The notes: a model not told the origin generated them from the letters alone. A DNA stretch of 64,000 nucleotides from Glacieibacterium sp965200405 (GCF_965200405.1 NZ_OZ241356.1:2480001-2544000), one strand, 5' to 3'; shown: positions 18,801-27,351, numbered from the stretch's first letter. Program-made: numbers and translations.

Positions 18801-18903
18801 TTATTTGTTGAGGTTCGCGACTGAGCGGGTGACGAGTACGGACACTACGAGCGCGGGTGGGAATGCGTCGTTGCTGAGCATCGAGGATGTCGGGGGAATT
18901 TAG
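15865..18903 (+). CDS. putA: Bifunctional proline dehydrogenase / L-glutamate gamma-semialdehyde dehydrogenase
   Basis: 1012 residues. The N-terminal half is the FAD-dependent proline dehydrogenase barrel (motifs GVGHSISVKLSALHPRYE, TVDAEESERL, RLVKGAYWDSEI, and RRLLENGANSSFV). The C-terminal half is an aldehyde dehydrogenase with APWNFPLAIF, FTGST, the general base E769 (FIAETGG) and nucleophile C803 (GQRCSALR). Together they oxidise proline to glutamate with channelled P5C. The length fits short PutA enzymes without the N-terminal ribbon-helix-helix DNA-binding domain, so it should not repress its own gene. Confidence 0.96.
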   Translation: MSSLTVARAEMRSLHRAPEPEVLARLLPTATLDATTRERVEGRALGLLADLRAAQGEGWVNRFLHQYRLNTQEGIALLSLAEAFLRVPDAETADLLIRDKIGGADWGAHKGQSDSLLVNSATWGLMLTRAVVGDTGRASVLKRLINRTGEPFVRSAVGAAMRMMGQVFVMGRTIDEAMARAAEPENKGFTASFDMLGEAARTYEDGARYFDSYMAAIRSVGGSTLGVGHSISVKLSALHPRYETAHADTCVPELTDMLRQLAAEAARTGIGLTVDAEESERLVMSLDIIEAIARRPELAGWDGFGMAAQGYGKRARAVIDWAQALGQDTGRRLMVRLVKGAYWDSEIKRTQEGGLDDYPLFTRKAATDVSYLACARAMLDAPNIMPAFASHNALTVATIMEWAGNRRDFEFQRLHGMGEGLFERAVRENGYHCRTYAPVGGHRDLLAYLVRRLLENGANSSFVHQLADANVSDSDLLADPAVKIASVGGVPHPSIPMARDIFPGRRNSAGLDLAEATVLERVASRINDNGLLLDEAEAILGKRTEVKDAHDRFALVPASAVISAIGTAHAAFPSWSRTPVEARAAAIDKLGDLLEAHTEELMALAVHEAKKTIPDALAEVREAVDFCRYYAIEAREKFAAVLLPGPTGERNELRLEGRGVFACIAPWNFPLAIFIGQVAAALVAGNTVVAKPAPQTPRIAQRAVELAHEAGIPKDALHIVTGGAEEGRALVGDARIMGVAFTGSTGTARIIARTLLEDESRPLVPFIAETGGINAMIVDSTALPEQVVADVVTSAFRSAGQRCSALRLLLLQEDIADKTLHMLGGAMDTLVLGEPGNPRTDVGPVIDQAAYDRLESYRQSAKAKWVHALASEVPGIVPPTIIRLERIEDLTKEWFGPILHVVTWKAGELDATVARVNASGYGLTMGLHSRIASTAERVAAAARVGNLYVNRSMIGAVVGSQPFGGEGLSGTGFKAGGPHYLLRFATERVTSTDTTSAGGNASLLSIEDVGGI

Positions 18904-19110
18904 AATTTAGAGCGGACACATTTTACGGTGTTGAAGTACGCAAAATACGGTGAGGGTTTTAGGATGCCGAGGCAATGAAGCCTTTCCCCTATGCCTAAGC
19001 CGTGATTGTCGGCGGAGCGGAGATACTCGACAGGTTGCCCGGTGAAATCGCACATATCCGCGTAATATTGCAGGGATACCGCACCGGCGACGGTCGCTCT
19101 GCTGGCGGGA

Positions 19111-20298
19111 TTATTCGGGGACCGTTCGCGGTTCCGGCCTGGCTTCGCTAGCGCCGACCTCTCCGGCGACTGCCTCGCCGTCGGCGCGAGCGACCCACGG
19201 GCCGCGTTGGGCGGCGCGCGGCGAGGTGTCCGCCGGCATCAGCCCGAGCCGGGCGAAACCCTCCATCGTCGCCAGGATCGCCGCCTGCTTGGCATCGAGC
19301 GTCGCCTTCAGCGCCTGCTGGTGAACGACGAACTCGACCTCCACCTCGTATGCCACTGAGGTGACGTTGACGACGTTCGCCCGGGTCAGCGTCGCGTCGG
19401 TGATCGGCGCGAAAGCCTGTTCCAGCACCCCCGGCACGCCGCGCAGCTGCGCCGCCGTGGCGCCGAGGTCGAGCTGGAAGGTCATCACCGTCGTCCGCGT
19501 CTCGATGCGGCGCAGGTTGCGGATCTGCTGCTCCAGCAGCTTGGCGTTGGAGACGATGACCTGCTCGCCGGTGTTGGCGCGGATGCGGACGGTCTTCAGC
19601 CCGATCGCCTCGACCCGGCCGACGACATCGCCGAACTTGATGGTGTCGCCGACGCGGAACGGCCGGTCGAACAGGATCGCCAGCGCCGCGAACAGGTCGC
19701 CGAAGATGCCCTGCGCCGCGAGACCGATGGCGATGCCGCCGACGCCCAGTCCGGCGACCAGCCCGGTGACGTTGACCCCGATATTGTCGAGCACCAGGAT
19801 CGCCGCGATCGACCAGACGACGACGTTGACCAGCACCCGGATGATATTCATCGCGCTGGTCAGCGTGTAGTGATCCTCGTCGGCGATCGAGGCGCGGCGC
19901 TCGACCAGCCCGAGGATCAGCTCGCGGACCCAGACCGCGCCCTGCACCGCCGCGCCGATGGTGAACAGGAAGGTGATGACGCTGAGCAGCGGGCCCGGCG
20001 GCGCGACGAAGTGCGCGACCAGCTGCGCCGACAGCACCCCGAGGAAGAAGCTGCGCGTCTTGCCGACCATGCGGCTGGCAAAGCCGCGCCAGCTGGCGAT
20101 GTCGTGGCCGTCGCCGAGCACGCGGCACGCGCCGATGCGGACGCCGACGAACAGCAGGTACAGCAGCAGCGCCGCGCCGATGCCGATCGCCGCCGTCAGG
20201 CTATCGGTGCGCAGCCACTGATAGGTGTTCGTCGTGATGTGCTGGAGCTGGTCGGGGAAGGCGACGAGGTCCGCGGCAACGCTCGGCTTGTCTGTCAT
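19111..20298 (-). CDS. MscS-family mechanosensitive ion channel
   Basis: 395 residues with about four to five membrane spans (for example 35-52, 84-97, 105-125, 159-174, then the pore helix). The pore and beta-domain signature VAGLGVGGIAIGLAAQGIFG followed by LFDRPFRVGDTI is diagnostic for MscS. The C-terminal vestibule domain follows, ending in a charged low-complexity tail (VARADGEAVAGEVGASEARP). It should act in the inner membrane to release solutes under hypo-osmotic shock. It stands alone on the minus strand; the 207 bases between putA and its stop hold nothing recognisable. Confidence 0.9.
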   Translation of the reverse strand: MTDKPSVAADLVAFPDQLQHITTNTYQWLRTDSLTAAIGIGAALLLYLLFVGVRIGACRVLGDGHDIASWRGFASRMVGKTRSFFLGVLSAQLVAHFVAPPGPLLSVITFLFTIGAAVQGAVWVRELILGLVERRASIADEDHYTLTSAMNIIRVLVNVVVWSIAAILVLDNIGVNVTGLVAGLGVGGIAIGLAAQGIFGDLFAALAILFDRPFRVGDTIKFGDVVGRVEAIGLKTVRIRANTGEQVIVSNAKLLEQQIRNLRRIETRTTVMTFQLDLGATAAQLRGVPGVLEQAFAPITDATLTRANVVNVTSVAYEVEVEFVVHQQALKATLDAKQAAILATMEGFARLGLMPADTSPRAAQRGPWVARADGEAVAGEVGASEARPEPRTVPE

Positions 20299-20403
20299 CG
20301 CGGTGACCTTAGCGGGTCGAAGATGAATGAAAACCTCGACCGGCTCGATTTGCCCCGAGGCGAGGGTGGTTCGTCCCGGCCCGACCGCGGCTTTCGGTTG
20401 CGG

Positions 20404-20715
20404 TCAGGCGGTCTTGCGCTTGCCGTCGATCAGCACGGCCTGTTGCCAGCGGCTCGGCGCCTTGTCGGTGCGGTGGATGCAGCCGGCCCAGCAACAGGGG
20501 CGCTTTTTTCCGTCCTGCAGTTCCTCGACGGTCCGGACGATGCGGCGCTGGCGGGTCCCGGCCTGCCTGGCATCCTCGACCCAGCAGATGAACTCGTTGC
20601 GGCCGAGCGGGGTCAGGCCCTCCCACAATGCCAGGATGCCGGGGTCGGCGCGGATTGCGGCCTGCAGGTCGGCAGCGGCTTCGTGGACGGTGCCGTGAAG
20701 GAAAGCGCTGGTCAC
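20404..20715 (-). CDS. YdeI/OmpD-associated family protein
   Basis: 103 residues. The start is a GTG at 20715 with GGGAGG 5 bases upstream; the frame is open far beyond this, but the upstream part overlaps ku on the other strand. The segment LTPLGRNEFICWVEDARQAG followed by TRQRRIVRTVEELQDGKKRP matches the C-terminal helical region of YdeI/OmpD-associated proteins, where it ends the family's DUF1801/DUF1905-type architecture. A short stand-alone version is seen here. Its function is unknown. It is divergent from the Ku gene. Confidence 0.75.
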   Translation of the reverse strand: MTSAFLHGTVHEAAADLQAAIRADPGILALWEGLTPLGRNEFICWVEDARQAGTRQRRIVRTVEELQDGKKRPCCWAGCIHRTDKAPSRWQQAVLIDGKRKTA

Positions 20716-20859
20716 ACAACCTCCCGTCGATACCAGGGACGATGCTTCGCAGCTTGATCGCTGCCGCGCGCAATGTCCACGTCGGGCGCTGGGCGACACC
20801 TGCGGAACGACTCCGCGACGCCGCCCGTTTCGTATCCACAGCTCAAAGGGAGGCATCGC

Positions 20860-21750
20860 ATGGCCGCACGCGCCTATTGGTCGGGACAGTTGCGGCTGGC
20901 GCTGGTGTCGATCCCGGTCGAGATCTATTCGGCGACGCGGTCCGCCGCAACGATCGCGCTCAACCAGATCCACGAACCGTCGGGCAAGCGCATCAAGCTG
21001 GAAAAGACTGTGCCCGGCATCGGCGCGATCGACCCCGACGACATCGTCAAGGGCTATCAAATCGAGAAGGGCGAATACGTCCTGCTGACCGACGAGGAGA
21101 TCGACGGCGTCAAGCTGGAGAGCAAGCGAACGCTGGAGCTGGTGCAGTTCGTCGACGCCTCCGAGATCGACGCGATCTATTTCGAGAAGCCCTATTTCGT
21201 CGTGCCCAAGGACGAGCTGGCAGAGGAGGCGTTCCGCGTCATCCGCGACGCGATGAAGGCCGCGAAGAAGATCGGCCTCGGCCAGTTGGCGATGCGCGGC
21301 CATGAATATCTGGTCAGCCTGAAGCCGTGCGGACGCGGCATGGTACTGGAAACGCTGCGCTATGAGGAGGAGGTCAACAAGGCTAGCGGCTTCTTCCGCG
21401 CCATCTCCGACGATGCGCCGCCCGAGGAACTGATGGAACTGGCGACTGCGCTGATCGACAAGCGCACCAAGAAGTTCGAGCCAGGCGCGTTCAAGGATCG
21501 CTACGAGGATGCGCTGCGGGCGCTGATCGACGCCAAGCGCGGCAAGAAGGGCGCGACCATCGAGACCGACAGCGGCGACGCGAAACCGTCGAATGTCATC
21601 GACCTTATGGCGGCGCTGAAGGCGTCGATCGAGAAGGGCGGCGGCGATGCGGCGCCGGAGCCGCCCAAGACGAAGGCGGCACCCAAATCTGCGGCCAAGC
21701 CCCCGGCGCGGCGCGCTCCCGCGAAGACGGCGGCGCGGAAGCGGGCGTGA
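20860..21750 (+). CDS. ku: Ku protein, non-homologous end joining
   Basis: 296 residues from the ATG at 20860 with GGGAGG upstream. The bacterial Ku core is clear: the family N-terminus (ARAYWSGQLRLALVSIPVEI), HEPSGKRIKLEKTVPG, KGYQIEKGEYVLLTDEEI and EKPYFVVPKDELAEEAFRVI. The last ~40 residues are a lysine/alanine/proline-rich tail (KTKAAPKSAAKPPARRAP), a DNA- and LigD-binding extension typical of the family. It binds double-strand ends as a homodimer and recruits LigD, encoded immediately downstream. Confidence 0.95.
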   Translation: MAARAYWSGQLRLALVSIPVEIYSATRSAATIALNQIHEPSGKRIKLEKTVPGIGAIDPDDIVKGYQIEKGEYVLLTDEEIDGVKLESKRTLELVQFVDASEIDAIYFEKPYFVVPKDELAEEAFRVIRDAMKAAKKIGLGQLAMRGHEYLVSLKPCGRGMVLETLRYEEEVNKASGFFRAISDDAPPEELMELATALIDKRTKKFEPGAFKDRYEDALRALIDAKRGKKGATIETDSGDAKPSNVIDLMAALKASIEKGGGDAAPEPPKTKAAPKSAAKPPARRAPAKTAARKRA

Positions 21751-21785
21751 GCCCCGGTGTGGTATCAACCGGGCATTCCAGTCGT

Positions 21786-21897
21786 CGTCATCCCGGCGCA
21801 GGCCGGGACCCATTCAGCGCGATCCGCGGCCTGAAGTTCGATCGGCTCACCAAGGCGAAGTTCCGCCGAATGGGTCCCGGCATTCGCCGGGATGACG
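21786..21897. repeat. Dispersed-type inverted repeat between ku and ligD
   Basis: Arms of 29 bases at 21786-21814 and 21869-21897 pair with two mismatches. Each arm reads CGTCATCCCGGC...GGGACCCATT, the type of GTCATCCCGGC repeat scattered through many alphaproteobacterial genomes. The element fills most of the ku-ligD gap and ends 4 bases before the ligD ATG, so it includes the ligD ribosome-binding region (GACGGGAA). Confidence 0.8.
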
Positions 21898-21901
21898 GGA
21901 A

Positions 21902-24601
21902 ATGCCGGCCATGGTGACCTCGCTCGACACCTACAATTCCAAGCGCGACTTCAAGAAAACGAAAGAGCCCGCCGGCGAGATCGGTCGCGCTACCGGCAAC
22001 AGCTTCATGGTCCAGAAGCACGCCGCCACCCGGCTGCACTGGGATTTCCGGCTCGAACTCGACGGCGTGCTGCTGAGCTGGGCGGTGACCCGCGGGCCGT
22101 CGAGCAATCCCGAGGACAAGCGGCTGGCGGTGCGCACCGAGGACCATCCGCTCGGCTATGCGACGTTCGAGGGGACGATCCCCAAGGCCGAATACGGCGG
22201 CGGCACGGTGATGCTGTGGGACCGCGGCACCTGGGACCCGGAAGGCGACCCCCGCGACGGACTGAAAAAGGGCAAGCTGCACTTCACCCTGCACGGCGAG
22301 CGCATGAAGGGCGAATGGGTGCTGGTCCGCCTCAAGCCAGAGGGCAAGCGCGAGAACTGGCTGATGCGCAAGGTCGACGACGCATTCGCCACGGGGGATC
22401 TGGTGGCGGAGCATGTGACGAGCGTCGCGACCGGGCGGTCCCTGGAAGACATAGCGAGTGGTTTGGTTGCGCCGCTCCCACCCCCAGCCCCTCCCCAAGG
22501 GGGAGGGGGGAAGAAGAAGGCGAAGGCCGCTGCACCCCTCCCCGACGGGGAGGGGCGAGAGACGGCGCGCAGCGACGGCCCGGGGGTGGGTCTTGCGCGA
22601 GGTCGGAAGCCGGAGCCTGCTGAAGTCCCACCCCCGGCCCCTCCCGTTCCGGGAGGGGAGAAGAAGAAGGGCAAGCTCCCGGCTTTCCAGCCGCCGCAGC
22701 TCGCGACGCTGGTCGACACCCCGCCGGCGGGCAATTCGTGGCTGCACGAGACCAAGTACGACGGCTATCGCGCGCTGCTTGCGGTCGGTGGTGGCAAGTG
22801 CGTCGCGTACACCCGCTCGGGGCTCGACTGGACCGCCAAGTTCCGGGTCGTCGCCGAGGCCGCCGCGGCGCTGCCGTGCAAGTCGGCGTTGCTCGATGCG
22901 GAGATCGTCGCGCTCGACGAGCATGGCAAGCCGAGTTTCGGGGCGCTGCAGGCGGCGTTGAAGGACGGTGGGCCGCTGATCGCCTTCGCTTTCGACCTGC
23001 TGTCGCTCGACGGCGACGACCTGACCGCCAGGCCGCTGATCGAGCGCAAGGAGCAGCTCAAGACGCTGCTGCAGGGCGTCGCGCCGCCGCTGCACTTCGC
23101 CGAGCATGTCCGCGGCGGCGGCGAGAAGATGTTCGCGGCGCTGTGTGCCGGCGGTTACGAGGGCGTCGTCAGCAAGGCGGCGGATTCGCGCTACAAGGGC
23201 GGGCGCAGCGGCAATTGGCTCAAGGCCAAGTGCCTGCACAGGCAGGAGTTCATTATCGCGGGCTGGTCGGAGTCGGACAAGGGCCGGGGGTTCGCGTCGC
23301 TGCTGCTCGGGGTCAACGACAGCGAGGGGCTGCGCTATGCCGGGCGCGTCGGGACGGGGTTCGACGACCGGACGCTGAAGGAGCTGACGGCGAAGCTGGC
23401 GAAGCTGGCGGTCGACAAGTCGCCGTATGCGCACAAGCTTACGGCGATGGCGCGAAAGGGTGCGCATTACGTGCGGCCGGAGCTGGTGGCGGAGATCGCG
23501 TTCACCGAATTCACGGGGGACGGGTCGCTGCGGCATCCGAGCTTTCTCGGGCTGCGCGCGGACAAGCCGGCGAGCGAGGTGGTGCGTGAGACTGCGGCTC
23601 CCCTCCCCTCCGGGGAGGGGCGTGAGACGCGCGCTTCGGCGCGGCCCGGGGGTGGGGCCTCTCCGAAAAAAGAAGCGAGACCCACCCCCGGGCCGGCTGC
23701 GCCGTCTCTCGCCCCTCCCCTGAAGGGGAGGGGTAAAGGAAAGGGCAGTGGGGTGGTAATTTCGTCGCCGGACCGGGTGGTGTTCCCGGAGCTGGGGATG
23801 ACCAAGGGCGCGCTCGCCAATTATTACGAGACGATCGCCGAGGCGATGATGCCCGACCTGGCGCGGCGCGCGATCAGCCTCGTCCGCTGTCCGCAAGGCC
23901 GTGCGAAGCAATGCTTTTTCCAGAAGCACGACTCGGGGATGTTTCCCGACAGCGTCCATCACGTCGAGGTCGCGGAGAGCGACGGCAAGACCGAGCCGTA
24001 TCTGTATGTCGAGGATTCGGCCGGGCTGCTGGCGTGCGTGCAGATGGGCACGATCGAGTTTCACGGCTGGGGCTCGCGCGTCGACGATCTCGAGCGGCCG
24101 GACCGGCTGGTGATCGACCTCGACCCCGATCCGCTGGTCAATTTCGAGGTGGTCAAGCTGGCGGCGGTGCTAGTCCGCGACCGGTTGAAGACGGCGGGGC
24201 TCGAGTCGGCGCCGATGCTGTCGGGCGGCAAGGGCGTCCACGTCGTCGTGCCGCTGGTGCCGCGCGCCGAATGGCCGGAGGTCAAGGCCTGGGCCAAGGC
24301 GTTCGCGGAAGGGTTGCAGGCCGAACAGCCCGACGCCTTCATCGCGACGATGAACAAGGCCAAGCGCAGCGGCAAGATCTTCGTCGACTATCTTCGCAAC
24401 CAGCGCGGCGCGACGGCGGTGCTGCCGTTCTCGGTGCGGGCGCGCGAGGGGGCGGGCGTCGCGGTGCCGCTCGACTGGGCGCAACTGGCGACGGTGACGG
24501 CGGGCAATGCGTTCAGCGCCGCCGATCCGGCCGCGGTTCTGGCCCAGGCGCAGCGCAAGCGAATTCCAGCGAAAGCTCATCCTTTGCCGGTTGTTGGCTG
24601 A
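21902..24601 (+). CDS. ligD: ATP-dependent DNA ligase LigD (phosphoesterase-ligase-polymerase)
   Basis: 899 residues. Order of domains: 3'-phosphoesterase (~10-170; QKHAATRLHWDFRLELDG, H82 in EDHPLGY), ATP-dependent ligase (~265-555; lysine nucleophile K285 in ETKYDGYR), and primase-polymerase (~620-899; DLDPDP metal site, SGGKGVHVVVPL). This is the Pseudomonas order PE-Lig-Pol. Both linkers (roughly residues 190-263 and 563-620) are low-complexity and are encoded by GC-rich palindromic repeats read in frame. The start may be the ATG at 21902 or the in-frame ATG at 21911. It repairs double-strand breaks with Ku. Confidence 0.95.
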   Translation: MPAMVTSLDTYNSKRDFKKTKEPAGEIGRATGNSFMVQKHAATRLHWDFRLELDGVLLSWAVTRGPSSNPEDKRLAVRTEDHPLGYATFEGTIPKAEYGGGTVMLWDRGTWDPEGDPRDGLKKGKLHFTLHGERMKGEWVLVRLKPEGKRENWLMRKVDDAFATGDLVAEHVTSVATGRSLEDIASGLVAPLPPPAPPQGGGGKKKAKAAAPLPDGEGRETARSDGPGVGLARGRKPEPAEVPPPAPPVPGGEKKKGKLPAFQPPQLATLVDTPPAGNSWLHETKYDGYRALLAVGGGKCVAYTRSGLDWTAKFRVVAEAAAALPCKSALLDAEIVALDEHGKPSFGALQAALKDGGPLIAFAFDLLSLDGDDLTARPLIERKEQLKTLLQGVAPPLHFAEHVRGGGEKMFAALCAGGYEGVVSKAADSRYKGGRSGNWLKAKCLHRQEFIIAGWSESDKGRGFASLLLGVNDSEGLRYAGRVGTGFDDRTLKELTAKLAKLAVDKSPYAHKLTAMARKGAHYVRPELVAEIAFTEFTGDGSLRHPSFLGLRADKPASEVVRETAAPLPSGEGRETRASARPGGGASPKKEARPTPGPAAPSLAPPLKGRGKGKGSGVVISSPDRVVFPELGMTKGALANYYETIAEAMMPDLARRAISLVRCPQGRAKQCFFQKHDSGMFPDSVHHVEVAESDGKTEPYLYVEDSAGLLACVQMGTIEFHGWGSRVDDLERPDRLVIDLDPDPLVNFEVVKLAAVLVRDRLKTAGLESAPMLSGGKGVHVVVPLVPRAEWPEVKAWAKAFAEGLQAEQPDAFIATMNKAKRSGKIFVDYLRNQRGATAVLPFSVRAREGAGVAVPLDWAQLATVTAGNAFSAADPAAVLAQAQRKRIPAKAHPLPVVG
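22477..22658. repeat. Palindromic repeat cluster inside ligD linker 1
   Basis: Three hairpins are packed here: arms CCCCTCCCC 22488-22496/22500-22508, 22535-22543/22547-22555, and CCCCTCCCG 22638-22646/22650-22658. Each is flanked by CCCACCCCC (22477, 22628) or its complement GGGGGTGGG (22582). The cluster is in frame in ligD, between the phosphoesterase and ligase domains. Confidence 0.8.
23600..23733. repeat. Large inverted repeat inside ligD linker 2
   Basis: Two copies of the same repeat face each other. Hairpins at 23600-23620 (CCCCTCCCC/GGGGAGGGG) and 23712-23733 form the outer ends. Inside are GTGAGACG...GGGGGTGGG and its near complement CCCACCCCC...GTCTCTCG, around a short spacer. 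The whole element is in frame between the ligase and polymerase domains. Confidence 0.8.
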
Positions 24602-24660
24602 GCAGCGCTTGCGCAGTGGCGCGTGGCCGCTAAGGGTGCGGCACCAAGCAGGGAGGTGAC

Positions 24661-26184
24661 GTGGGCGCGACGGAAATCGAGCCTGTGGTGCGTGCCGACG
24701 CCTATGCGCCGGGCCACGTCCTCACCGGTATCATCGACATCGGGTCGAATTCGGTCCGCCTGGTGGTCTATCGCGGCATGTCGCGGGTGCCGCCGGTGGT
24801 GTTCAACGAGAAGGTCATGGCGGGCCTGGGGCGCGGGCTGGCGGCGAACGGCCGGCTGAGCGAGGCGTCGATGGAGTCGGCGGTCGCGGCGCTGGCCCGC
24901 TTCACGCTGCTGGCGCAGGACATGAACGTCGTCTCGCTGCGCACCGTCGCCACCGCCGCCGTGCGCGAGGCGGCCAATGCCAAGGCGTTCACCGACCGGG
25001 TCCGCGACGCCTGCGGGCTGGAGATCGAGACGATCAGCGGCGAGGTCGAGGCGCGCGGCGCGGCGCTCGGCGTCATTGCGGGCATACCCCAGGCGGACGG
25101 TGTCGTCGGCGACCTCGGTGGTGGCAGCCTCGAGCTGATCCGGGTGCAGGGCGGCGAGGCGCACGAGCGGATCTCGCTGCCGATCGGGTCGCTGCGGCTC
25201 GACGCGGTGCGCAAGCGCTCGCCCCGGGCGCTGGGGGCGTTCATCGGCAAGGCGCTCGATTCGGTCGACTGGATCGCGGCGGGCAAGGGCAAGCCGTTCT
25301 ACACCGTCGGCGGCTCGTGGCGGGCGCTGGCGCAGCTCCATATGCACCTGACCGACTGCCCGCTGCGCGTCGTCCACCAGTACCGCATGGACAATGAGGT
25401 GCCGGCGCGACTGGTCCGGACGCTGGCCCGGATCGAGCCCAAGGCGCTGAAGGCGATGCCGCATTTCAGCAGCTCGCGGGCGCCGTCGCTGCCCGGGGCG
25501 GCAGTGCTGCTCAGCGCGGCGGTCAAGCGGCTGGGGAGCTCCGAGATCGTCGCGAGCGCCTTCGGCCTGCGCGAGGGGCTGCTGTACGCCCAGCTGTCGC
25601 CCGAGATGCAGCGCGAGGACCCGCTGCTGGCGGCGACGCGCGCGGAGGGGGCTCGACAGGGGCGCTTTCCGGAGCATGGCGACCTGCTGTTCACCTGGAT
25701 GGACCAGATCTTCCGCAACCGCGAGCCGGTCGCCGACGCGCGCATCCGCATGGCGACCTGCCTGCTCAGCGACGTGGCGTGGCGGGCGCACCCGGATTTC
25801 CGGGCGGAGCGCGGCTTCGACTTTGCGCTGCACGGCAATTGGGTGGCGATCACCGCGCCGGAACGGGCGATGATCGCGGCGGCGCTGTACGCTTGCTTCG
25901 GTGGGGACTTCGCCAGCGCCAATGTCGCGGTGCTGCACCAGCTGGCGGAACCCGCCGCACTGGCGCGGGCGCGGATGTGGGGCATGGCGCTGCGGCTGGG
26001 CCAGCGGCTGACCGGGGGCACGGCGGTGCCGCTGACCTCCAGCAAGATGTGGCGCGAGGGCGGGGCGCTGGTGCTGACGCTGGCGCCTGCGCATGCACCG
26101 CTGTACGGCGAGACGGTGGCGCGGCGGCTGAAGACGCTGGCCGGCGCGATGGGCCTCGACCCGATCTTCCGGGCGCAGCTCTAG
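24661..26184 (+). CDS. ppx: Ppx/GppA exopolyphosphatase
   Basis: 507 residues from a GTG start with GGGAGG 5 bases upstream. The ASKHA-fold signatures are present: the first phosphate loop GIIDIGSNSVRLVVY (~23-37) and the second VVGDLGGGSLELI (~149-161). After the ~300-residue phosphatase core a helical C-terminal domain follows (HGDLLFTWMDQIF...AHPDFRAERGFDFALHG), as in long Ppx enzymes. It hydrolyses terminal phosphate from polyphosphate or pppGpp in the cytoplasm. A PPK2 gene lies 6 kb away. The stop overlaps the convergent rnd stop (CTAG). Confidence 0.92.
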   Translation: MGATEIEPVVRADAYAPGHVLTGIIDIGSNSVRLVVYRGMSRVPPVVFNEKVMAGLGRGLAANGRLSEASMESAVAALARFTLLAQDMNVVSLRTVATAAVREAANAKAFTDRVRDACGLEIETISGEVEARGAALGVIAGIPQADGVVGDLGGGSLELIRVQGGEAHERISLPIGSLRLDAVRKRSPRALGAFIGKALDSVDWIAAGKGKPFYTVGGSWRALAQLHMHLTDCPLRVVHQYRMDNEVPARLVRTLARIEPKALKAMPHFSSSRAPSLPGAAVLLSAAVKRLGSSEIVASAFGLREGLLYAQLSPEMQREDPLLAATRAEGARQGRFPEHGDLLFTWMDQIFRNREPVADARIRMATCLLSDVAWRAHPDFRAERGFDFALHGNWVAITAPERAMIAAALYACFGGDFASANVAVLHQLAEPAALARARMWGMALRLGQRLTGGTAVPLTSSKMWREGGALVLTLAPAHAPLYGETVARRLKTLAGAMGLDPIFRAQL

Positions 26185-27338
26185 AGCGCGCTCATCACCA
26201 TCTTGCCGTCGCGGACCGCAAAGCCGAGCTGCCCGTCGATCAGGGCCAGCGCGTCCTTGCCGAAAGCATCCATGCGCCAGCCGGTCAGCACCGGCAGGCC
26301 CTCGCGGACGCCACCGGCGATCGCATCCAGCTCGTCGCCGCGGGCGATCAGCTTGGGGGCGACATTGGCCTCCTTGGCGCGCACCTTGAGCAGCAGTTTC
26401 AGCAGGTCGGCGATCAGCGTGCCTTCGCTGGTCAGGCCGGGGCGCGAGACTTCGCGCGCCGGCATCTCGGCCTCGGGGAGTGGCTGGGCGTGCTCCAGCG
26501 CCTGCATCAGCCGGTGTCCGATGTCGTTCTGCGCCCAGGCCGCCGACAGGCCGCGGACCTTGCCCAGGTCGGCCTGGTGACGCGGCGGCGAGCCTGCAAG
26601 GTCGCCGATCGTCTCGTCCTTGATGATCCGGCCGCGCGGCACGTCCTTGCCCCGCGCCTCATGCTCGCGCCACGCTGCCAGCGCCTTGAGGCGGCCCAGC
26701 ACCTCGGGCTTGCGGCTCGGCAGGCGCAGCCGCAGCCACGCCAGGTCGGGCTCCTGAGCATAGGTGGCGGGGTCGCCGACGCGCGCCATCTCCTCGTCGA
26801 GCCAGACGCCGCGCCCGGTGCGGTGCAGCTTGTCGAGCATCTTGGGGAACAGCGCCGCCAGATGCGTCACGTCGCCGATGGCATAATCCAGCTGGCGATC
26901 GTTCAAGGGCCGGCGGCTCCAGTCGGTAAAGCGCGCGCCCTTGTCGACGGCGATGCCGAGATACGACTGGACGAGGTTGGTGTAGCTGACCTGCTCGCCC
27001 TGGCCGAGCGCCATCGCCGCGATCTGTGTGTCGAACAGCGGCGTCGGGGTCTTGCCGGTAAGGTTGTAGATGATCTCCAGGTCCTGCCCGCCGGCGTGGA
27101 AAACCTTCAGGACCGGCTCCTCGACCAGCAAGTGGAGCAGGGGGGCCAGGTCGATATCCGCCTTGGGATCGATCGCCGCGGCCTCGCCGCCGCCGGCGAT
27201 CTGGACCAGGCACAGATCGGGGTAGAATGTGTTCTCGCGCATGAACTCGGTATCGACCGTGACGAAGTCGGCATCGGCGAGGCGCTTGCACAAGGCGGCG
27301 AGGGTGGCGGTATCGGTTACCAGCGGATGGATGAACAT
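26181..27338 (-). CDS. rnd: Ribonuclease D
   Basis: 385 residues. The DEDD-y exonuclease residues are visible: D29 and E31 (FVTVDTEF), D85 (HAGGQDLEII), and Y151 with D155 (LDYAIGDVTHL). An HRDC-like helical region follows (about 210-285; RLKALAAWREHEARGKDVPR). The enzyme trims the 3' ends of tRNA precursors and other small RNAs. The length matches the family. It converges on ppx with a CTAG stop overlap; the sterol-desaturase gene ends 13 bases upstream on the same strand, so the two may be co-transcribed. Confidence 0.94.
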   Translation of the reverse strand: MFIHPLVTDTATLAALCKRLADADFVTVDTEFMRENTFYPDLCLVQIAGGGEAAAIDPKADIDLAPLLHLLVEEPVLKVFHAGGQDLEIIYNLTGKTPTPLFDTQIAAMALGQGEQVSYTNLVQSYLGIAVDKGARFTDWSRRPLNDRQLDYAIGDVTHLAALFPKMLDKLHRTGRGVWLDEEMARVGDPATYAQEPDLAWLRLRLPSRKPEVLGRLKALAAWREHEARGKDVPRGRIIKDETIGDLAGSPPRHQADLGKVRGLSAAWAQNDIGHRLMQALEHAQPLPEAEMPAREVSRPGLTSEGTLIADLLKLLLKVRAKEANVAPKLIARGDELDAIAGGVREGLPVLTGWRMDAFGKDALALIDGQLGFAVRDGKMVMSAL

Positions 27339-27351
27339 CGCGCCGTCTTAG

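Noticed and set aside
22477..22658. Possible CRISPR array
   Set aside because: The hairpins are unequally spaced, in both orientations and inside a coding sequence; there are no spacers of even length and no cas genes.
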